Below the pieces are notes generated by a model. It saw only the letters and a program-made list of their open reading frames with translations. It did not search any database and was not told where the DNA came from. The position numbers and the translations under genes are program-made. DNA of 64,000 nucleotides from NCBI RefSeq assembly GCF_963583255.1, contig NC_084815.1, positions 126,501 to 190,500 on the forward strand, written 5' to 3'. The first letter of the stretch is position 1. Every line of letters starts with the position of its first letter. Shown piece by piece: positions 1 to 12,441 of this stretch. The stretch is from Pyrus communis. Taxonomy: Eukaryota; Streptophyta; Magnoliopsida; Rosales; Rosaceae.

Positions 1-2012
1 GCGTTTCTCTTGAACATTTCTTGTTTGGGTATTATTAAAAGGATTGTTTTCTTGAGAAGATTATTAAAGTGATTTAAACTGCCGGGATTACTTCCGTATT
101 TTACGTCTTTCTACGATTTTTCTAATCTGATTTAGTACAATTTGGGTTTTTGGGAAGGTGATAACTAATGACTCGATGAGGTGGCAGAGGAAGAAACTCA
201 GGCTAAACAGTAAATAGAAACTGTGGGATGTCAATTACGGAATTAATTACTTTTACTTAATTAGGGGAATTGATTATGATAAAATAAAAATATATCCAGC
301 TCAACTTGTGGAAAATTTCAACAGAGGAATGTCAACACGTGGTGTGGGATGGATTTGGTTGGCCCGGCCTATCGTAACAGCATTCTAATATAAAGCCCAG
401 AAGTTTTTTTAAAATGATTAAAAATGCTTTTAAATGTATGTTTTAAGTATTGGCTTGCATTTTCATTAAAATTTGTTTTAAAAATACCTTTATTAAAAAT
501 GTTTTAATTATTTTAAAAACACTTCTAAACATGGATTAAAAAAACCACTTCTAAACAAATATATAACTTCATAATAGTATGGGTAGTGAACGTCCTTGAT
601 TAATTTATTGTCAATTGTAGTGGTAATTACTAATAGAGATAATTAAGCAGTCCTTATTTAATGACGTAATTGATTTGAGGCCGGTAATGAGTTGGGGCCT
701 GGGGGCATTTTCGATGCAAGTGCTTATTTTTGATACACGTACATGATACACCCCAGAAAACGAGGTGATGTTTGGTTTTGCAAGGCCGCTGATTTTCTCG
801 GTCGGCGCCCTTTATCTTTACTTTTTTCTCCGTTTTACATTTCATATTTACCAATAGATTTTGTGGCGGAATATTAATTTTCTTATAATGTCATAATCAC
901 ATGCCCCTCGTCATTTGATTTATATTGTTTATATATTTGGTTTAAAAAATTTGTCACATATAATGTGAAAGAAAAAATCTCACATTGGTGATGGATCAAA
1001 CTTGCAATGACTTATAAGAAGTTAAGTTACTTCTCATATTGTCAATTGATTTTAAAAATGAACCTCAATATTTTTTATAGTACCAGAGCGAGCGCAGGTT
1101 AGTTAATCACCACACTTGCTCCACGTCACTTAATACATTACATAATTTGTGTTGTCCACTTATTTGATTTAAAAATTCATCAAACGTGAAGGGATATGTA
1201 CGAATGTAAAAACCACTCTGACGTTAACGAGGCACCACAACTTGCACATGAGATTTAAGCCAATGTTTTTCTGACTCTCAGACTTTTAAGCCATATTTGA
1301 TAAAAATGAGTTTTGAGGCACTTGTCTCTGTTAATTAAGTTCCGTCAGCCACCCATTGTTTTGTTGATGAAAGAAAAAAAACAGCCAAATCCATTTAAAA
1401 TGTTGCTTATCAGATTTAGTCGGCGAAAATGCATGGCTACTCTGAAGTATTCAGATAAATACATAAAAATAGCATATTGAATTCTATTTATACTAACAGT
1501 TGTTCCAATTTAATTCATTTTGCTTTTCTTATAGAGATTTGTACTTTTTTTTTTCTTTTTTTTTTTGCACGTTTTTCCACTCCCCTATGCATTGATTGCT
1601 TCTATAATTTTATTGAATCTAAAGCTAACATAATAACAAGAGAATATCTGTAAAAAGAAAAAAAACGAGGATACACAAATCACTTCCCGTTCGATTTCAA
1701 GTTTTTGCTACTTCAACGCATACAGTATAGGAGAGATACAAGAAAATTTGACAAACAAAAGAAGAAAAGATTTGAAAGGCTAAAGATTTCACATATATTC
1801 ATTTCATCATGGTGATTGGTAGATCATGTTCTCCCTAGAATGCCAGCTATTAATAAGCTGGAAAATTATTAGAAAATTCGTTATTTTTGACTTATGGGGG
1901 TGAGAGGTATGACGTATGAGCCCCCTAGCTAGATTCGGTCTGTTCTGTTGGGTACTCGTTTTCCTGATTTGCATTTTGTGGAGAATGCATCCATGATCTA
2001 TTTATTAATTAA

Positions 2013-2133
2013 GGGAAGTGTTATTGGCATTTCAAAAATCTCATTCTACACTTCTTATAAGTATATTTTTCTTTCCTAATATAGAAAGTTTAGAGTGTAG
2101 AATGTGATTTTTGAGATGCTAATAACAATTTTC
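2013..2133. mobile_element. 121-bp MITE-like hairpin
   Basis: The two arms are near-perfect inverted repeats. The left arm reads gtgttattggcatttcaaaa and the right arm carries its complement, ttttgagatgctaataaca, with a short AT-rich loop. Both ends abut ttaattaa, which may be an 8-bp duplicated target, though that sequence is palindromic, so the exact TSD length is ambiguous. There is no coding capacity. Superfamily is not decided: a TTA or TA target would fit Tourist or Stowaway. Confidence 0.7.
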
Positions 2134-2304
2134 TTAATTAATTAATTGATTGATTGATTAATTTCATGGTATGCATATATATGATTGTCTGTACACACCA
2201 CACATTAGAGATCGGGGCATATGTACGGACCGATTGATATTCATACTTAATTTACTTTTTCGAAACTGTATTTGTGTGCGAATGACACATTGATTTACAC
2301 ACTG

Positions 2305-2785
2305 TTCTAAAAATTCCCACTTAGCGCCATTTAGGTCCCGTCTAGGCGCTAGGCGATTGATTACAACTCCGATTAATGTTTAGGCAATTGAAAATTAAGA
2401 AATGGTGCCTAAACCTACTGAGGTGCCTACCTAGACCGCCTAGGCACTCGCCTAGACCACTCAGACCCGCCTAAATTGCGACTCACTTATACAGAAAATA
2501 GATAATTTTCATTTTAAATTTTATTTTTTTGATAAATTGTAAGAGACTTGTTGAATACTTATATGAACATACATTATATGTTTGTTCCCCATATTTTCAT
2601 TATGTTTCAATACTTCATAATATATATATGTCATTCTATTTTGTAGTTTATGATAAAATTATATATTTTTTAAGTATAAACAGACACTTATTTATATGAA
2701 TTATAATAAATTTAGTTAAATCCGCTTAGGCGCTAGGTCCTAACCAGCCGTCCGGTTAGTGCATAGCGTCTTTTAACATTGGATT
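2305..2785. repeat. Degenerate 'aggcgctagg'-type interspersed repeat
   Basis: GC-rich motifs at both ends (tctaggcgctaggcgattg near 2341-2360; cgcttaggcgctaggtcc near 2722-2740) flank an AT-rich core, and several cctagac/gcctag blocks lie in between. This pattern is typical of a common non-autonomous DNA repeat in rosids. Ends are approximate, no clear TSD was found, and the assignment rests on pattern recognition only. Confidence 0.4.
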
Positions 2786-3944
2786 TACATGAGTTTTGAA
2801 GCAGCCGATGAGCTAGCTAGCCGAGTCAGTGAGTAAGCCACTAATCGAGCACCTACTAAATTAAGTACTAATTTGAATAATTCATAATTGAAGCTGATAA
2901 GTAAACGTGTATACGTATATATTCATGAACGTGTCGTATATGTATACATTGTTGTAGAAAAGAAACGAATGAACGAAAAGAGGAAGAAAGATGCGAACCT
3001 TTTCCAAAGCTTTCAATAGGGAGAGACTTTTTGGATGGATCGGTTATAACGGATTGGAACATGCAATGCAATTCCAAAAGATGTTACATTCAACTATTCA
3101 GTTGAAGCTTCCGATAGAAGCCCCTTTTTTATTTGTTTAATTAAATTAATAGCCAATATGAAAGGCTACTGGGTACTCTGGGAACGTGGGTCCCTCCAAC
3201 ATAGAAAGTTCCTTTTTTTTTTTACAAGGAATGTGATATTCACACACCACTTTTTACTTATCTCATATATTTTTGGTTTTCGGCCGTCAGATCAGATAAA
3301 TTAAAGAAGATCAATGGACAGAAATTAACAAAGAATGTGTGAGAAGTAAAAAAAGGTACGTGGATAGCCCACCTCTTTTACAATTCATTAATTTTTGTTC
3401 TTATTTCTAATTTAGCCAAAGGATAATACTTAGTTATTTAAAATGAGAATTCAATTTTTTATTTAATCCAATAATATTCTCACACCGTTTTTTATTATTT
3501 TAGAAAATAATAGCATGCTAGTAATTCTTTTTTTTTTAAATAAGAAACACGTGATATCTTTTATTGTGCCGAATTAAAAAATAAATACTTAAAGAATAAT
3601 GTTAAAAAGATCAAAATTTTAAATTAAATTTCGTAAACCAAATGATGTGAATATTGATAGTTAAATTATTACAAATTTTGATTACTGTGTTTATTAATTT
3701 TTTGTAACACATTATTTAATTAAAAAATTTGTCTCCATATTACCATCGATATATAGAATACTCACTTTGATTACTCAAGTATTATCTTCGCAAAAAACCA
3801 AAACAAACGGTACATAAAATAATGGAGATAAAAATAATAAGAAATAATAAAAAAATTATGTGGCTTCCTCAGTAGGTGCCTTGCGGACCACGGATCTTGA
3901 TAATATGAGCTGTTTTGAAGAAGAAACCGGTCTCTTCCCTTCCC

Positions 3945-3952
3945 TATAAAAG
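3945..3952 (+). promoter_or_regulatory. TATA box of the NAC gene
   Basis: TATAAAAG lies 315 bp before the chosen ATG at 4260. It is followed by a pyrimidine-rich leader with a (CTTT)n tract at about 3997-4028, as is common in plant 5' untranslated regions. The spacing to a transcription start is not measured. Confidence 0.6.
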
Positions 3953-3996
3953 CTCTTTTTTTTCCTTTGTTCTATTTTCTTAACTGCTCTCTTACC

Positions 3997-4028
<32 letters not shown>
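3997..4028 (+). repeat. (CTTT)n microsatellite in the NAC 5' leader
   Basis: Seven or more CTTT units followed by CT-rich sequence, lying between the TATA box and the start codon. It is therefore probably transcribed as 5' UTR. A length polymorphism here would be expected between cultivars. Confidence 0.85.
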
Positions 4029-4259
4029 TTCTCTGACTTGTCTCTCTCCCTCCTTCCTCTTCAATACTAACCTCCCTCTCGATCGATCGGCTAGCTGCAG
4101 ATTCATTCGTTAATTTTCTTTCTTTTCTTCGGTTTGTAGTTGAAATTAATTGTTGGATTGAGAATACTTTGTATTCTTGAGCTTAGCTGGCTTGCTAGGC
4201 AGCCCTTGTATAAAAAGAGAAATTGTCGGCGTACATATACATATAACAAAAGAGGAGAG

Positions 4260-6067
4260 ATGGATCCGTCGATGGAAGCACAAACAGAAACAGGCATGGT
4301 GGTGAATAGAGGAATATCAGACGAGCTCAAGGGGTTGCCTCCTGGTTTTCGGTTTCATCCCACGGATGAAGAAATCATAACTAGCTATCTCATAAAGAAG
4401 GTCATCAACAGCAGCTTCGAAGCTGTTGCAATCGGCGAAGCTGATTTGAACAAGTGCGAACCTTGGGATTTGCCTAGTAAGTATTACTTGTCTGTCTTCC
4501 GGGGGTATTTCGTGTCGTATGTATATAGATATATTTTGAATTACTTGAAATAACTTAGTTTGCATATATGGATATGTATATTCCTTGAGCAGAAGAAGCA
4601 AAGATGGGAGAGAAGGAGTGGTACTTCTTTTGCCAGAGAGACAGGAAGTATCCGACGGGGATGAGGACGAATCGAGCGACGGAATCAGGGTACTGGAAGG
4701 CCACAGGAAAAGATAAAGAGATATTCAATAAGGTTAAAAAGCAGCAACAGCAGGGCGGCAAAGGTGCAGGAGGAGGGTGCCTGGTTGGGATGAAGAAGAC
4801 TCTTGTGTTCTACAAAGGGAGAGCCCCTAAAGGAGAGAAGACCAACTGGGTCATGCATGAATACAGGCTTGATGGCAAAATCCCACTCTACAATAACCTC
4901 TCCAAGGCTGCAAAGGTAATTAAAAATTTAAAATCATATTCCTACCTATTTTAATACCTATTAAACATCCGTGGCCCCCTTTTGAATTTTGTTATGTTGG
5001 TTGGGAGTTTCCTTTCAAGGAGGGGTTTGGGCTTTTAGCTAGCTTTTAATTTTCTCTTCTTTTTTTTTTTTTTTTTGGCAAGTCATCAATATTTGAAGAT
5101 CAATCAATTTTACTTTTAGTTTTAATTTTAATCTTAATTTTGTATATATATGTTGGCGTAGGATGAATGGGTTGTGTGCAGAGTTTTCCACAAGAACATG
5201 GGGCTCAAAAGAACCCTTACCCCAACTCGGATGAACTCTTTTGGGAATATTGGGGATCACGATCTCTTGGATTGCTCTTCCCTCCCACCTCTTATGGATC
5301 CTACTCTTAATACTTCCAACATCATGACCAACAAACATTCTTCATGCTATGGAGACAATGACTTCAAGCCCGATTCCATTATCACAGCGCCACCCCCATC
5401 GGATTATCATGGAATCAACACTAACAGTTACCTCAACTACTTTTCATTGGGGGGAGGCGGCGGCGGTGTTCAAGGCCTCAAGCAGAGTTGCAACTTTCAG
5501 CTGCAGCCTAACAATAACTACAACAGTTACCAAGCCAGTAGTCTCAGTAACCCTTCCAACATGTTATATCCTCCACCTCTTCATCATAATCATCAGCATC
5601 ATCACCAGTTTCAAAATCCTTCTAGTTTCCCAAATTTCCAGCCAAATCAGATGATGAGCGATTCTGATTATTTTCAACAAGGGATGATGAGGGGTACTCA
5701 AGGGCAAGGGTCGGTGTTCCAAACAAGTACTATTACTAGTAGTGACCGTGATGACGATGATCAGGCCATTCTAAAAGAAATAGCTGCAGCCAACAACAAC
5801 AACAAGAGGAAGAATAATAATGAAACATCGTCGTCTGGCTTAAGAGGAGGAGGCTTAGACAGGCACTGCAAGGTCGAGCAGTTTTCGTCCAACCAGTCTA
5901 TGTTTAGCCTCTCCCAAGACACCGGATTGAGCACGGACATGAACACTACCGAGATATCATCATCATTTATTTCAAAGCAAGAATTGGGCAGCACCAACAA
6001 CTCTTCCTATGATCAAGATCCATCTGTTGTCCCCCTTTCCGACATTGAAGGATTGTGGGACTTTTGA
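4260..6067 (+). CDS. NAC-domain transcription factor (NAC046/NAC087-like)
   Basis: Three exons, 4260-4476, 4593-4915 and 5162-6067, joined by GT-AG introns in consistent phase (1, then 0), give about 481 residues. The N-terminal NAC DNA-binding domain (about residues 25-200) shows the family blocks [83 protein letters not shown] and [11 protein letters not shown]. The C-terminal half is low complexity (Gly, His, Asn and Ser runs) and ends in [10 protein letters not shown], the acidic/aromatic tail expected of a transactivation region. It should act as a nuclear homo- or heterodimer. I saw no miR164-like site in exon 3, which argues against the CUC/NAC1/ORE1 clade and for the NAC046/NAC087 clade, known in Arabidopsis for senescence and cell-death roles. 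Its neighbourhood (MYR and GH17 genes on the same strand) agrees. A poly-Gln insertion (QQQQ) lies within the NAC domain. The clade call is inference; the family call is firm. Confidence 0.95.
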
Positions 6068-8674
6068 CATTCATTCAAAAACAAGTCCTTCTGCTAATTG
6101 GGATTATTAAGGGTTTAAATTTTTTCTTTATTTTGGTAGGGAGATTAACTAGTCAGAAATTGATGTTGTTGCATACACGAATACTGTAGACTGCTTTCAT
6201 GGTTTCCGGGGCCATTTTAATTTTCATGATTATTGTGAACTAAACTCATGTAAATTTTCTTTTTTATTATTTAAATTTATTATTACTACGGTTACTGCAA
6301 TTCTTCATGTTGTAATTTTGATTTGTTAATTTGCTTTCATCCTTTTTCCTGCATTTAAATTTTTTAATTTGTGATTAATTGTGTTTGAATGGAATACACA
6401 AGGTGATTATCAATTGAACTGTTATCTTGCATCTGCCACCCCAAAAATTTGTGGCACAAGTTTTTTTATATAAGTTTTTGCTGGACTCATTCAGTGATAT
6501 ATTTTAATGATTTGAACCGTCTATCTTTTATAATATAATTCATAGATCATTACTACAAAAAAATGGTGTCACGAATTCTCTCCCGTATATATATGTATGT
6601 AGTGTGTGTGCGTGTGTGTAAAGTTAAGTAAAACAAATTCTAAATTAGTATTGGAATGCCAGTACTCCATATATATGTATATAGACCTGGTGCAGAAACC
6701 TAGCTCGTTGAAATATTTGAGAGAATTAGTTGAGATGAAAGAAATGGTGATTTAGATATATCCATTATGAATCACGTGCATTGTTCCCTGAATATTTGCT
6801 CATGTCATGCAGCAGATGCTCTTGGCCACGAGAAAGGTTTATTCGAATTCGTTTCGTTGAAATAATTGAATTAGCATCAGCCAGCTAACTTGTTCGTAAC
6901 AATCATTGGTTTCTTGCTTCAAAAACGTACGCCATAGTAAATCTTTTGTCAAACGAAACTCAATTAATTATTACATGTACCTTAATTAAATGACTTGGAC
7001 TTCGATCTTTCTTCACACATGTTATGCTTGCTTTTTATCGTGAGCTCATCTGTCCATTTAACGTGTTTTTCAGATGTATATTGCTCGTTGGCATGCATGT
7101 ATGTTGTTGCTAAAGTGATTAATTGTGTATCAAACTCATCATCTAAGTAAATCGAGCTTAAAATCTCATATTTTTTGGAGGCATAGAAATATTAGTAGAC
7201 CATAATATTTGTGGCATGTATATAAAATTACTTTGTTAATTTGTATGCTTTTTTTAGTATTGGGAATTTTGTGTAATTAAATAGTTAATTAGAATAAAAT
7301 TGGCTTAATTTGCATGTTGCATATATAACTTGCATGTATGGCGTCATGTATATGCTTTATTTCATCCGGCTAAAAGCTAACAGAAAAGAAAAAAGATAAA
7401 GATAGGAGGAAGAGATAGCCCTAACTACTCACTCGTTATATTTTATTTAAATTAAATTTTGTAAACTAAACAATATGTTTATTAATGATTGAGTTATAAT
7501 TGAAGTGTTGATTAACGTACTTAATTCATACTGGTAACATATCATTTGGTTTAAAAATTTGGTCGACTTAGCATTACCTATGAACTCATTTGGATGTGCT
7601 TTTAAAATGACTGAAAGCTCTTTTGGTAAAAATATTTCTAGAACCAATCTTTATAAAAATGTAAGTAAATCCTAGAAAATCACGTAAAGTGCTTCTTGGA
7701 ATAAGCTTATAACCCAAAAACATTTTTTGTAAAAACGCTTTCAGTCATTTTAAAAAGACATCCAAACGAGTCATATATCACTTTGTTGACTTTAACTTTT
7801 CAATCCCTAACTGTTCACTTGAACACAAATGCTTTCAACAAAGACAAAGCAAAAAAGAAGAAATTAACTTGCTGATTGAACAAAACGAATTATATTAGCA
7901 TTACTGAAATCACACTTTTAATCGATATTTAGAAACGGAAGGAGAAATGTTGATGAACGATGAATGCTTTTCATCATGAATGATGCATGATGAAGATTAC
8001 TTTTCATGTGATCGACATTTATCCAAAACTTATTTATGCAATGGAATTTGCTTTGCCGCTTTTCATCCCGGAAAAAAACTTAACTTTTCATTCAAAGCAA
8101 AGCGTCCGTTGGATTTTGATTCTTGCAGGCAACTTAACCGCCCTTTTATAGCTTTCTTCGCTTGTTTGCACTTTACATTTTTAGACAACGATGTGTGTGT
8201 CTGTATACACTTACTATTTTTGTTAATTAATTATCTTCCACTACTGAAATAAAATATAGCAAAATTATATTGTGTTGAGCAACAAAATATTTCAAACGAA
8301 GAAACTAGCTATTTAGTTTCTAGCAGCAGCAGCAGCGTAGGCTGATTTGTTGCATGAGAACATGGAGATGGGGGTGGCTGGCTGACCCTCTACAACCAAT
8401 CCCCCTCCCCTGCAAACTCTTCTTAGTCCTTGCTAGGTCTCTCTTCTATTTCCTATTGGAATATTTTTGCTCTCACCCTTAAGTGATGGTAATGTTCATC
8501 ATTTTATTTATTATTGTTGAATAAGCTTACTCTGTTTAACAGATAAACACAAATTTCAAAATTGAAATTCATCCCACGATAATAATTAAGATGATGAGTA
8601 TTACTACCACTTGAGAGTAGTGAGCAAAACTGCACCCATTTCCTATATGTATTGTGAAAACCAACTTCTTAATT
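6068..8674. other. Intergenic region downstream of the NAC gene
   Basis: AT-rich sequence with no recognisable exon. It begins with the NAC 3' UTR (AT-rich, aataa-like signals near 6250-6360). It contains one MITE-like inverted repeat (7584-7771). The 90-codon ORF at 7980-8252 has no recognisable motif and is treated as chance. Confidence 0.55.
7584..7771. mobile_element. 188-bp MITE with long terminal inverted repeats
   Basis: The left end reads ACTCATTTGGATGTGCTTTT and the right end carries the complement of ACTCGTTTGGATGTCTTTTT. Both arms continue with 'aaaatgactgaaag'. The element is almost entirely a fold-back. The 8 bp on each side (acctatga and catatatc) do not match, so no TSD is claimed. 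An hAT-like origin is plausible from the terminal motif but not proven. Confidence 0.7.
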
Positions 8675-8888
8675 GGAAAAGGATCCTCTTCAAATCCTTT
8701 TTATGGGGATCCGGGGATCAATCAATCATGTCTATTCATCGTACATCGTGCGGTTAGAAATCATTTTAAATTTTAAATTAAATATAAATAATATCTAACG
8801 AAAATTGACTGCACGATATACAATGAACGAACATAATAGATTGATCCCTCGAATTCCCATAAAGAGGATCTAGAGAATATCGTTTTCC
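8675..8888. mobile_element. 214-bp MITE with 8-9-bp target duplication
   Basis: Terminal inverted repeats of about 75 bp: the left begins GGAAAAGGATCCTC and the complement of the right begins GGAAAACGATATTC. The arms then share 'ggatcaat.....atgt' and 'atcgtgc' blocks. TCTTAATT flanks both sides (8667-8674 and 8889-8896), and the match can be extended to nine bases (tcttaattg) by shifting the boundary one base. An 8-9-bp duplication fits an hAT or Mutator-like parent. There is no coding capacity. Confidence 0.8.
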
Positions 8889-9279
8889 TCTTAATTGTGC
8901 TACATATTTGGGGTTGACATATAGTATTATTATATTATGCATACTTATAATTTATCATGCCACATGCCTACCCACATCTGCTTATGTCATATCATATGCA
9001 CCATCACATCATCTTTTCATTTTTACAATCCCACCTACTTTAACATTCATCAGTCTGCTACACTCAACTAATTACTATATTGCTTCAATCGACCCATAAT
9101 TTACCGAAATCTAACATACGTTTCTCTTAAGAAATTAACCAGCGACTTGTTCCTAGTTAAAACTGTTACAAACAATGTTCATACACACTTAAATTTGTAT
9201 ACAAAATGCAAGGGACACTAAACTCTGTAAATCACAACTCAATTATCTCTTTATACGCGACTTTGCAGGATTATTAAAG

Positions 9280-9666
9280 ATGGCTGGTGGGATGGGGGGA
9301 GAAGTGTTCCACAGAGCTGCAATGGCAGAAGCGGCGGTTATTCGTGCAGCGTTGGTGAAGTGTAGGGACCTGGGTAGCGACAAGGTGGAAGTAGAGCCTG
9401 ATGCCCTTTCTATTATCCAAATGTTGAGGGGAGAGCGCTCTATTGATGCAAGTTTGGAGTGTTTGCTATTTGATATTAAAGCCTTGGCGTTTCAGATTAG
9501 GGAGGTGAAGTTCATGTTTGTTCAGTGGAGTGGTAATCTCGCTACCCATGCCGTGGCTTCATATGCAACCTTGCCTGGTGGCTTTTTCCTATGGAATGTC
9601 TATGGCCCTGAATTTCTATATAATATTATTGCAGAAGATGTAAACGTTATTATTACAATTAAATAA
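9280..9666 (+). pseudogene. Orphan RNase H-like domain fragment
   Basis: An uninterrupted 128-codon ORF reads AEAAVIRAALVKCRDLG, VEVEPDALSIIQML and FVQWSGNLATHAVASYA. These are the later blocks of the plant RNase H-like domain found in non-LTR retrotransposon-derived proteins (RVT_3 type). In a functional domain the first catalytic Asp lies in a 'DGA' strand upstream of the AEA helix. Here the ORF opens at about that helix, so the first catalytic residue is missing and the QWSGNLATH block replaces the usual RxxNxxAH. No reverse transcriptase flanks it. Most likely it is a domesticated-looking relic or truncated pseudogene. An unseen upstream exon cannot be excluded. Confidence 0.6.
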
Positions 9667-9667
9667 A

Positions 9668-10857
9668 GTTTACCTTTTGGCCACAAAATTAAAAGTTCCA
9701 ATCCTTAATGATGTATGCTTCGATCCACATGTATCTGTAAAAACCTCATCCATCAAAAATTTAGGAAAACTAACGAAAAGTCCAAAAACTTCTCTTTTAA
9801 TGAAAAACCCTTTTTAAAGGTATAGTGAATAGTACAGAGAAAGTTATAAATGTGATTTTTTTTTAAAAGTAAATAGTACTGAGAGTGTTTTGTTAAATCT
9901 CTCTAAAAAATTTCACAAATAATCTTTATTTGAGGGATTTAGTAGGGGTATTTATAGGTTTGAAACGATTGAAATGTAGCCCATCCGCATCTAACAAACG
10001 TACATTGGACTTACAATTCTGCGATCCAATCCAACCTAATTCAACTTTACATTGGATAAAAAATAATTACTTGATAGGTCTTTTCTTAACTATGCGGCAT
10101 GCTGTTTTCCTTTGCATGGTAGTCCTTCATCCATGCCATTGGGCTTTTGCCTGCGATTGATGAGATAGGCCCTATCCAGCATCGATCCCTATCCTAGCTA
10201 ACGCATTTAATTTGTTGGTCCTCTTTCTCTAAGATTTGATAACATTTTGTTATTTAATTGTATCCTCTTTTTTTTTTGGGTAACCATTTTAATTTTTATT
10301 CTACATTCCTCTACATACTTAGGAAAAACTAGAACACAAAATGCAGAGAATTTGTAGCTCACATAGTTTAACAACTCAACCAAAGTCTTAGGTTTGATTT
10401 TCCCGTATTCTCTTGCATCAAACCGGCCCTAATATAATCCACTACCGGCAAGACACGCAGGTTTACGCAGCTAACCTAAGGGATGAGGAGATATATACTC
10501 GGGAGAGTCTCAAGCATTCTGCGTTCAGCAATGCTATGCTATGCTTTTGTTAAGAGTATCGGGTTCCTCGACTCCAACTCCTCTTTTTCATGTCTTTTAC
10601 TTGTCTATGCATAAATATAATCAACCCCGACCCCGAGTGACTACCTCTGCTTCTTTTTTCCACGTGTGTGAGAGTGAGAGGCAAATTACAGATTTGATAT
10701 GCATAAAAGAAAAACACAAACAGTTTCAGCATCAGTGAGGAACCGACATGCTTATTCAATCAGACAAGTTGAAAATGTTTACCGCGCGCAGGCAGGCCAG
10801 GCAGAGGCATGTACTAGAACAAATGAGTTTGTAATTTCTTCAAGTGATTAAATTTAG
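9668..10857. other. Intergenic region without recognised genes
   Basis: AT-rich sequence between the RNase H relic and the 3' end of the permease gene. Short overlapping ORFs on both strands at 10541-10760 show no family motifs. The last part should hold the permease 3' UTR, which is on the minus strand. Confidence 0.5.
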
Positions 10858-12441
10858 CTAATGCCAAATCCCCAGAATGACAGCAAATCCAAAGAGGATT
10901 GCAAGTGTAGCATTTCCCCCTGGTAAAATGTTGGATGACCTGCACCAACTGCGTAAACCAAAACATTTAAATTAAACATGCACACACATACACTCTCTAG
11001 TCACTCGGTACTGTTAGTCTGTTACTGTACAGGGAAAGCATTATCCATGTAACAATTAGCATTATCAGCCATAAGCATAAACAATGTTCATTCCTTATAT
11101 CCTTTTAATTTAGACCAATTTTGAGTGTCAAATCTCATCTAGGAAACGCTGGCGCTACCTTGATTTCCTCCTCGATTGGTGTATGTAAGCCATTGCTGGA
11201 GGGAGGATGCCAAACAGAAAACAGTTTGCATAAAGTCCGGCGAAATCAAGAGCTCTGGAAAAGGTGGAGGGAAAGAAAGATGCTATGAGCACTGGAACGC
11301 CGAGCACCAGCGGCATTACTATCATATTAATGCTCGATCCCGGTTTAGAATCAGAAGCATCAATACAACGCCCTGAACCTGAACCGGTGGTAAAAGAAGC
11401 CCTCCCTGCATTTCCAATATTATTATCATCATGCCTCATTTTTGAATAAACAGCAAACCCAACTCTTCCAAGACCCCTACTCCTAGTTGTTTATTTTTGA
11501 GGTTGATTTTTACAATCAATTCCACAGTATCAAGAAGCTGTTTCGGGAATCTAACAGCGTACCCGATCAAGCTCGTTGCCAAAGCGGAGAAGGCAAATGC
11601 TTGCACTGCAGACAGTGCAGATGGATTAACGGAAAGCAGAAGGGATATAGGGTCTCCGGCTGCTGCGGTGTTGGTTCCGGATCCAGAAAGCCCCAACACA
11701 ATCAAATTCCATGACAAGACCATGGTCAATGGAACAGCCCCACCAATGAGTATGGCCTTGCGAGCGTCGGCTACAGTGTTGCCAGCAATCTTGCAAATGA
11801 AAGGGGTGATGACATGGAATCCGAGTGTAAGGACGGGGACCGGAAAGGCGGGCAAAATGGAGGAAAGACGCCACGAGGGAAGTTATGGAGAAAAGCATGA
11901 GCAAGCACAGAACACGGTTTGCAGCATCAATGGCATTGCAAGGAAACAAAAGAATGAGCGATCCGGCCGCAAGGGGAAATAAAGCGTGAGCGAGTACAAG
12001 ATTGATGCGGGGAAAGCACTGGGAGACAATTGAGCCGATGCCGGAGACGCAAGCGACCAACAAGGCAAAGCTCAAAGAGGCATAGACGACAGCAACAAAT
12101 GCGCCAAAACGACCACCGAATGCTTTGGAAGCAAGGGCGGTAAAGCTGACCTCTTGAAGGGCGTCTTGTTCCATGGCGAAAAAGCTGAGCTCGGCGACGA
12201 GGATGACGGAGGAGATGACATAGAGCCAACGGAGGAGGATGGCAAGGGTGGAGGGGAGGGGGCCGGAGCGGATGGTAGCAGCGGGCAAACCGAGCATGCC
12301 GGGACCAACGGCAGTGCCGATGATCAGAGTGACAGCACCCCAGATCATTACTATTGGCTGCTGCAGTTGAAGTAGAAGAAGGAGTAACGTTGTGAATGCG
12401 GCGGCGGCGGCGGCATTTGAATTTGAAGGTGGTTTTAGCAT
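10858..12441 (-). pseudogene. Tryptophan/tyrosine permease-like gene with two apparent frameshifts
   Basis: Minus-strand reading gives a multi-spanning transporter. The N-terminal part (12441 to about 11890) contains IWGAVTLIIGTAVGPGMLGLPA, WLYVISSVILVAELSFF and SGIGSIVSQCFPRINLVLAHALFP. The middle part (about 11890-11470) contains SSILPAFPVPVLTLGFHVITPF and ARKAILIGGAVPLTMVLSWN. The C-terminal part (to 11159) contains SRALDFAGLYANCFLFGILPP. A last exon (10939-10858) joined by a clean GT-AG intron adds SSNILPGGNATLAILFG and ends GIWH-stop. The three main segments lie in different frames with no plausible introns between them, so indels are needed near 11885-11900 (probably with a small deletion) and near 11465-11480 (next to a C4 run). 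An in-frame stop also lies upstream of the ATG at 12441, so the transit-peptide start is uncertain. Family members move aromatic amino acids and resemble Arabidopsis plastid-type permeases. It is either a recent pseudogene or carries assembly errors. Confidence 0.75.

Larger units (their letters stand above)
1..3944. other. AT-rich intergenic region upstream of the NAC gene
   Basis: No convincing coding exon is visible on either strand. The ORFs here are short, lack family motifs and are interrupted by AT-rich runs. The stretch holds an AT-rich, weakly inverted segment near 410-560, a MITE-like hairpin (2013-2133) and a degenerate 'aggcgctagg' repeat (about 2305-2785), listed separately. The last few hundred bases should contain the NAC promoter. 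Confidence 0.6.

Noticed and set aside
5349..5654. 101-codon ORF in exon 3 of the NAC gene
   Set aside because: Out-of-frame shadow of the NAC coding sequence.
5162..6067. miR164 target site in the NAC third exon
   Set aside because: No agcacgtg-type core with flanking match was found on reading the exon, so regulation by miR164 is not supported.
11487..11982. Plus-strand ORFs of 75 and 161 codons opposite the permease
   Set aside because: They are antisense shadows of GC-rich coding sequence and show no domain.
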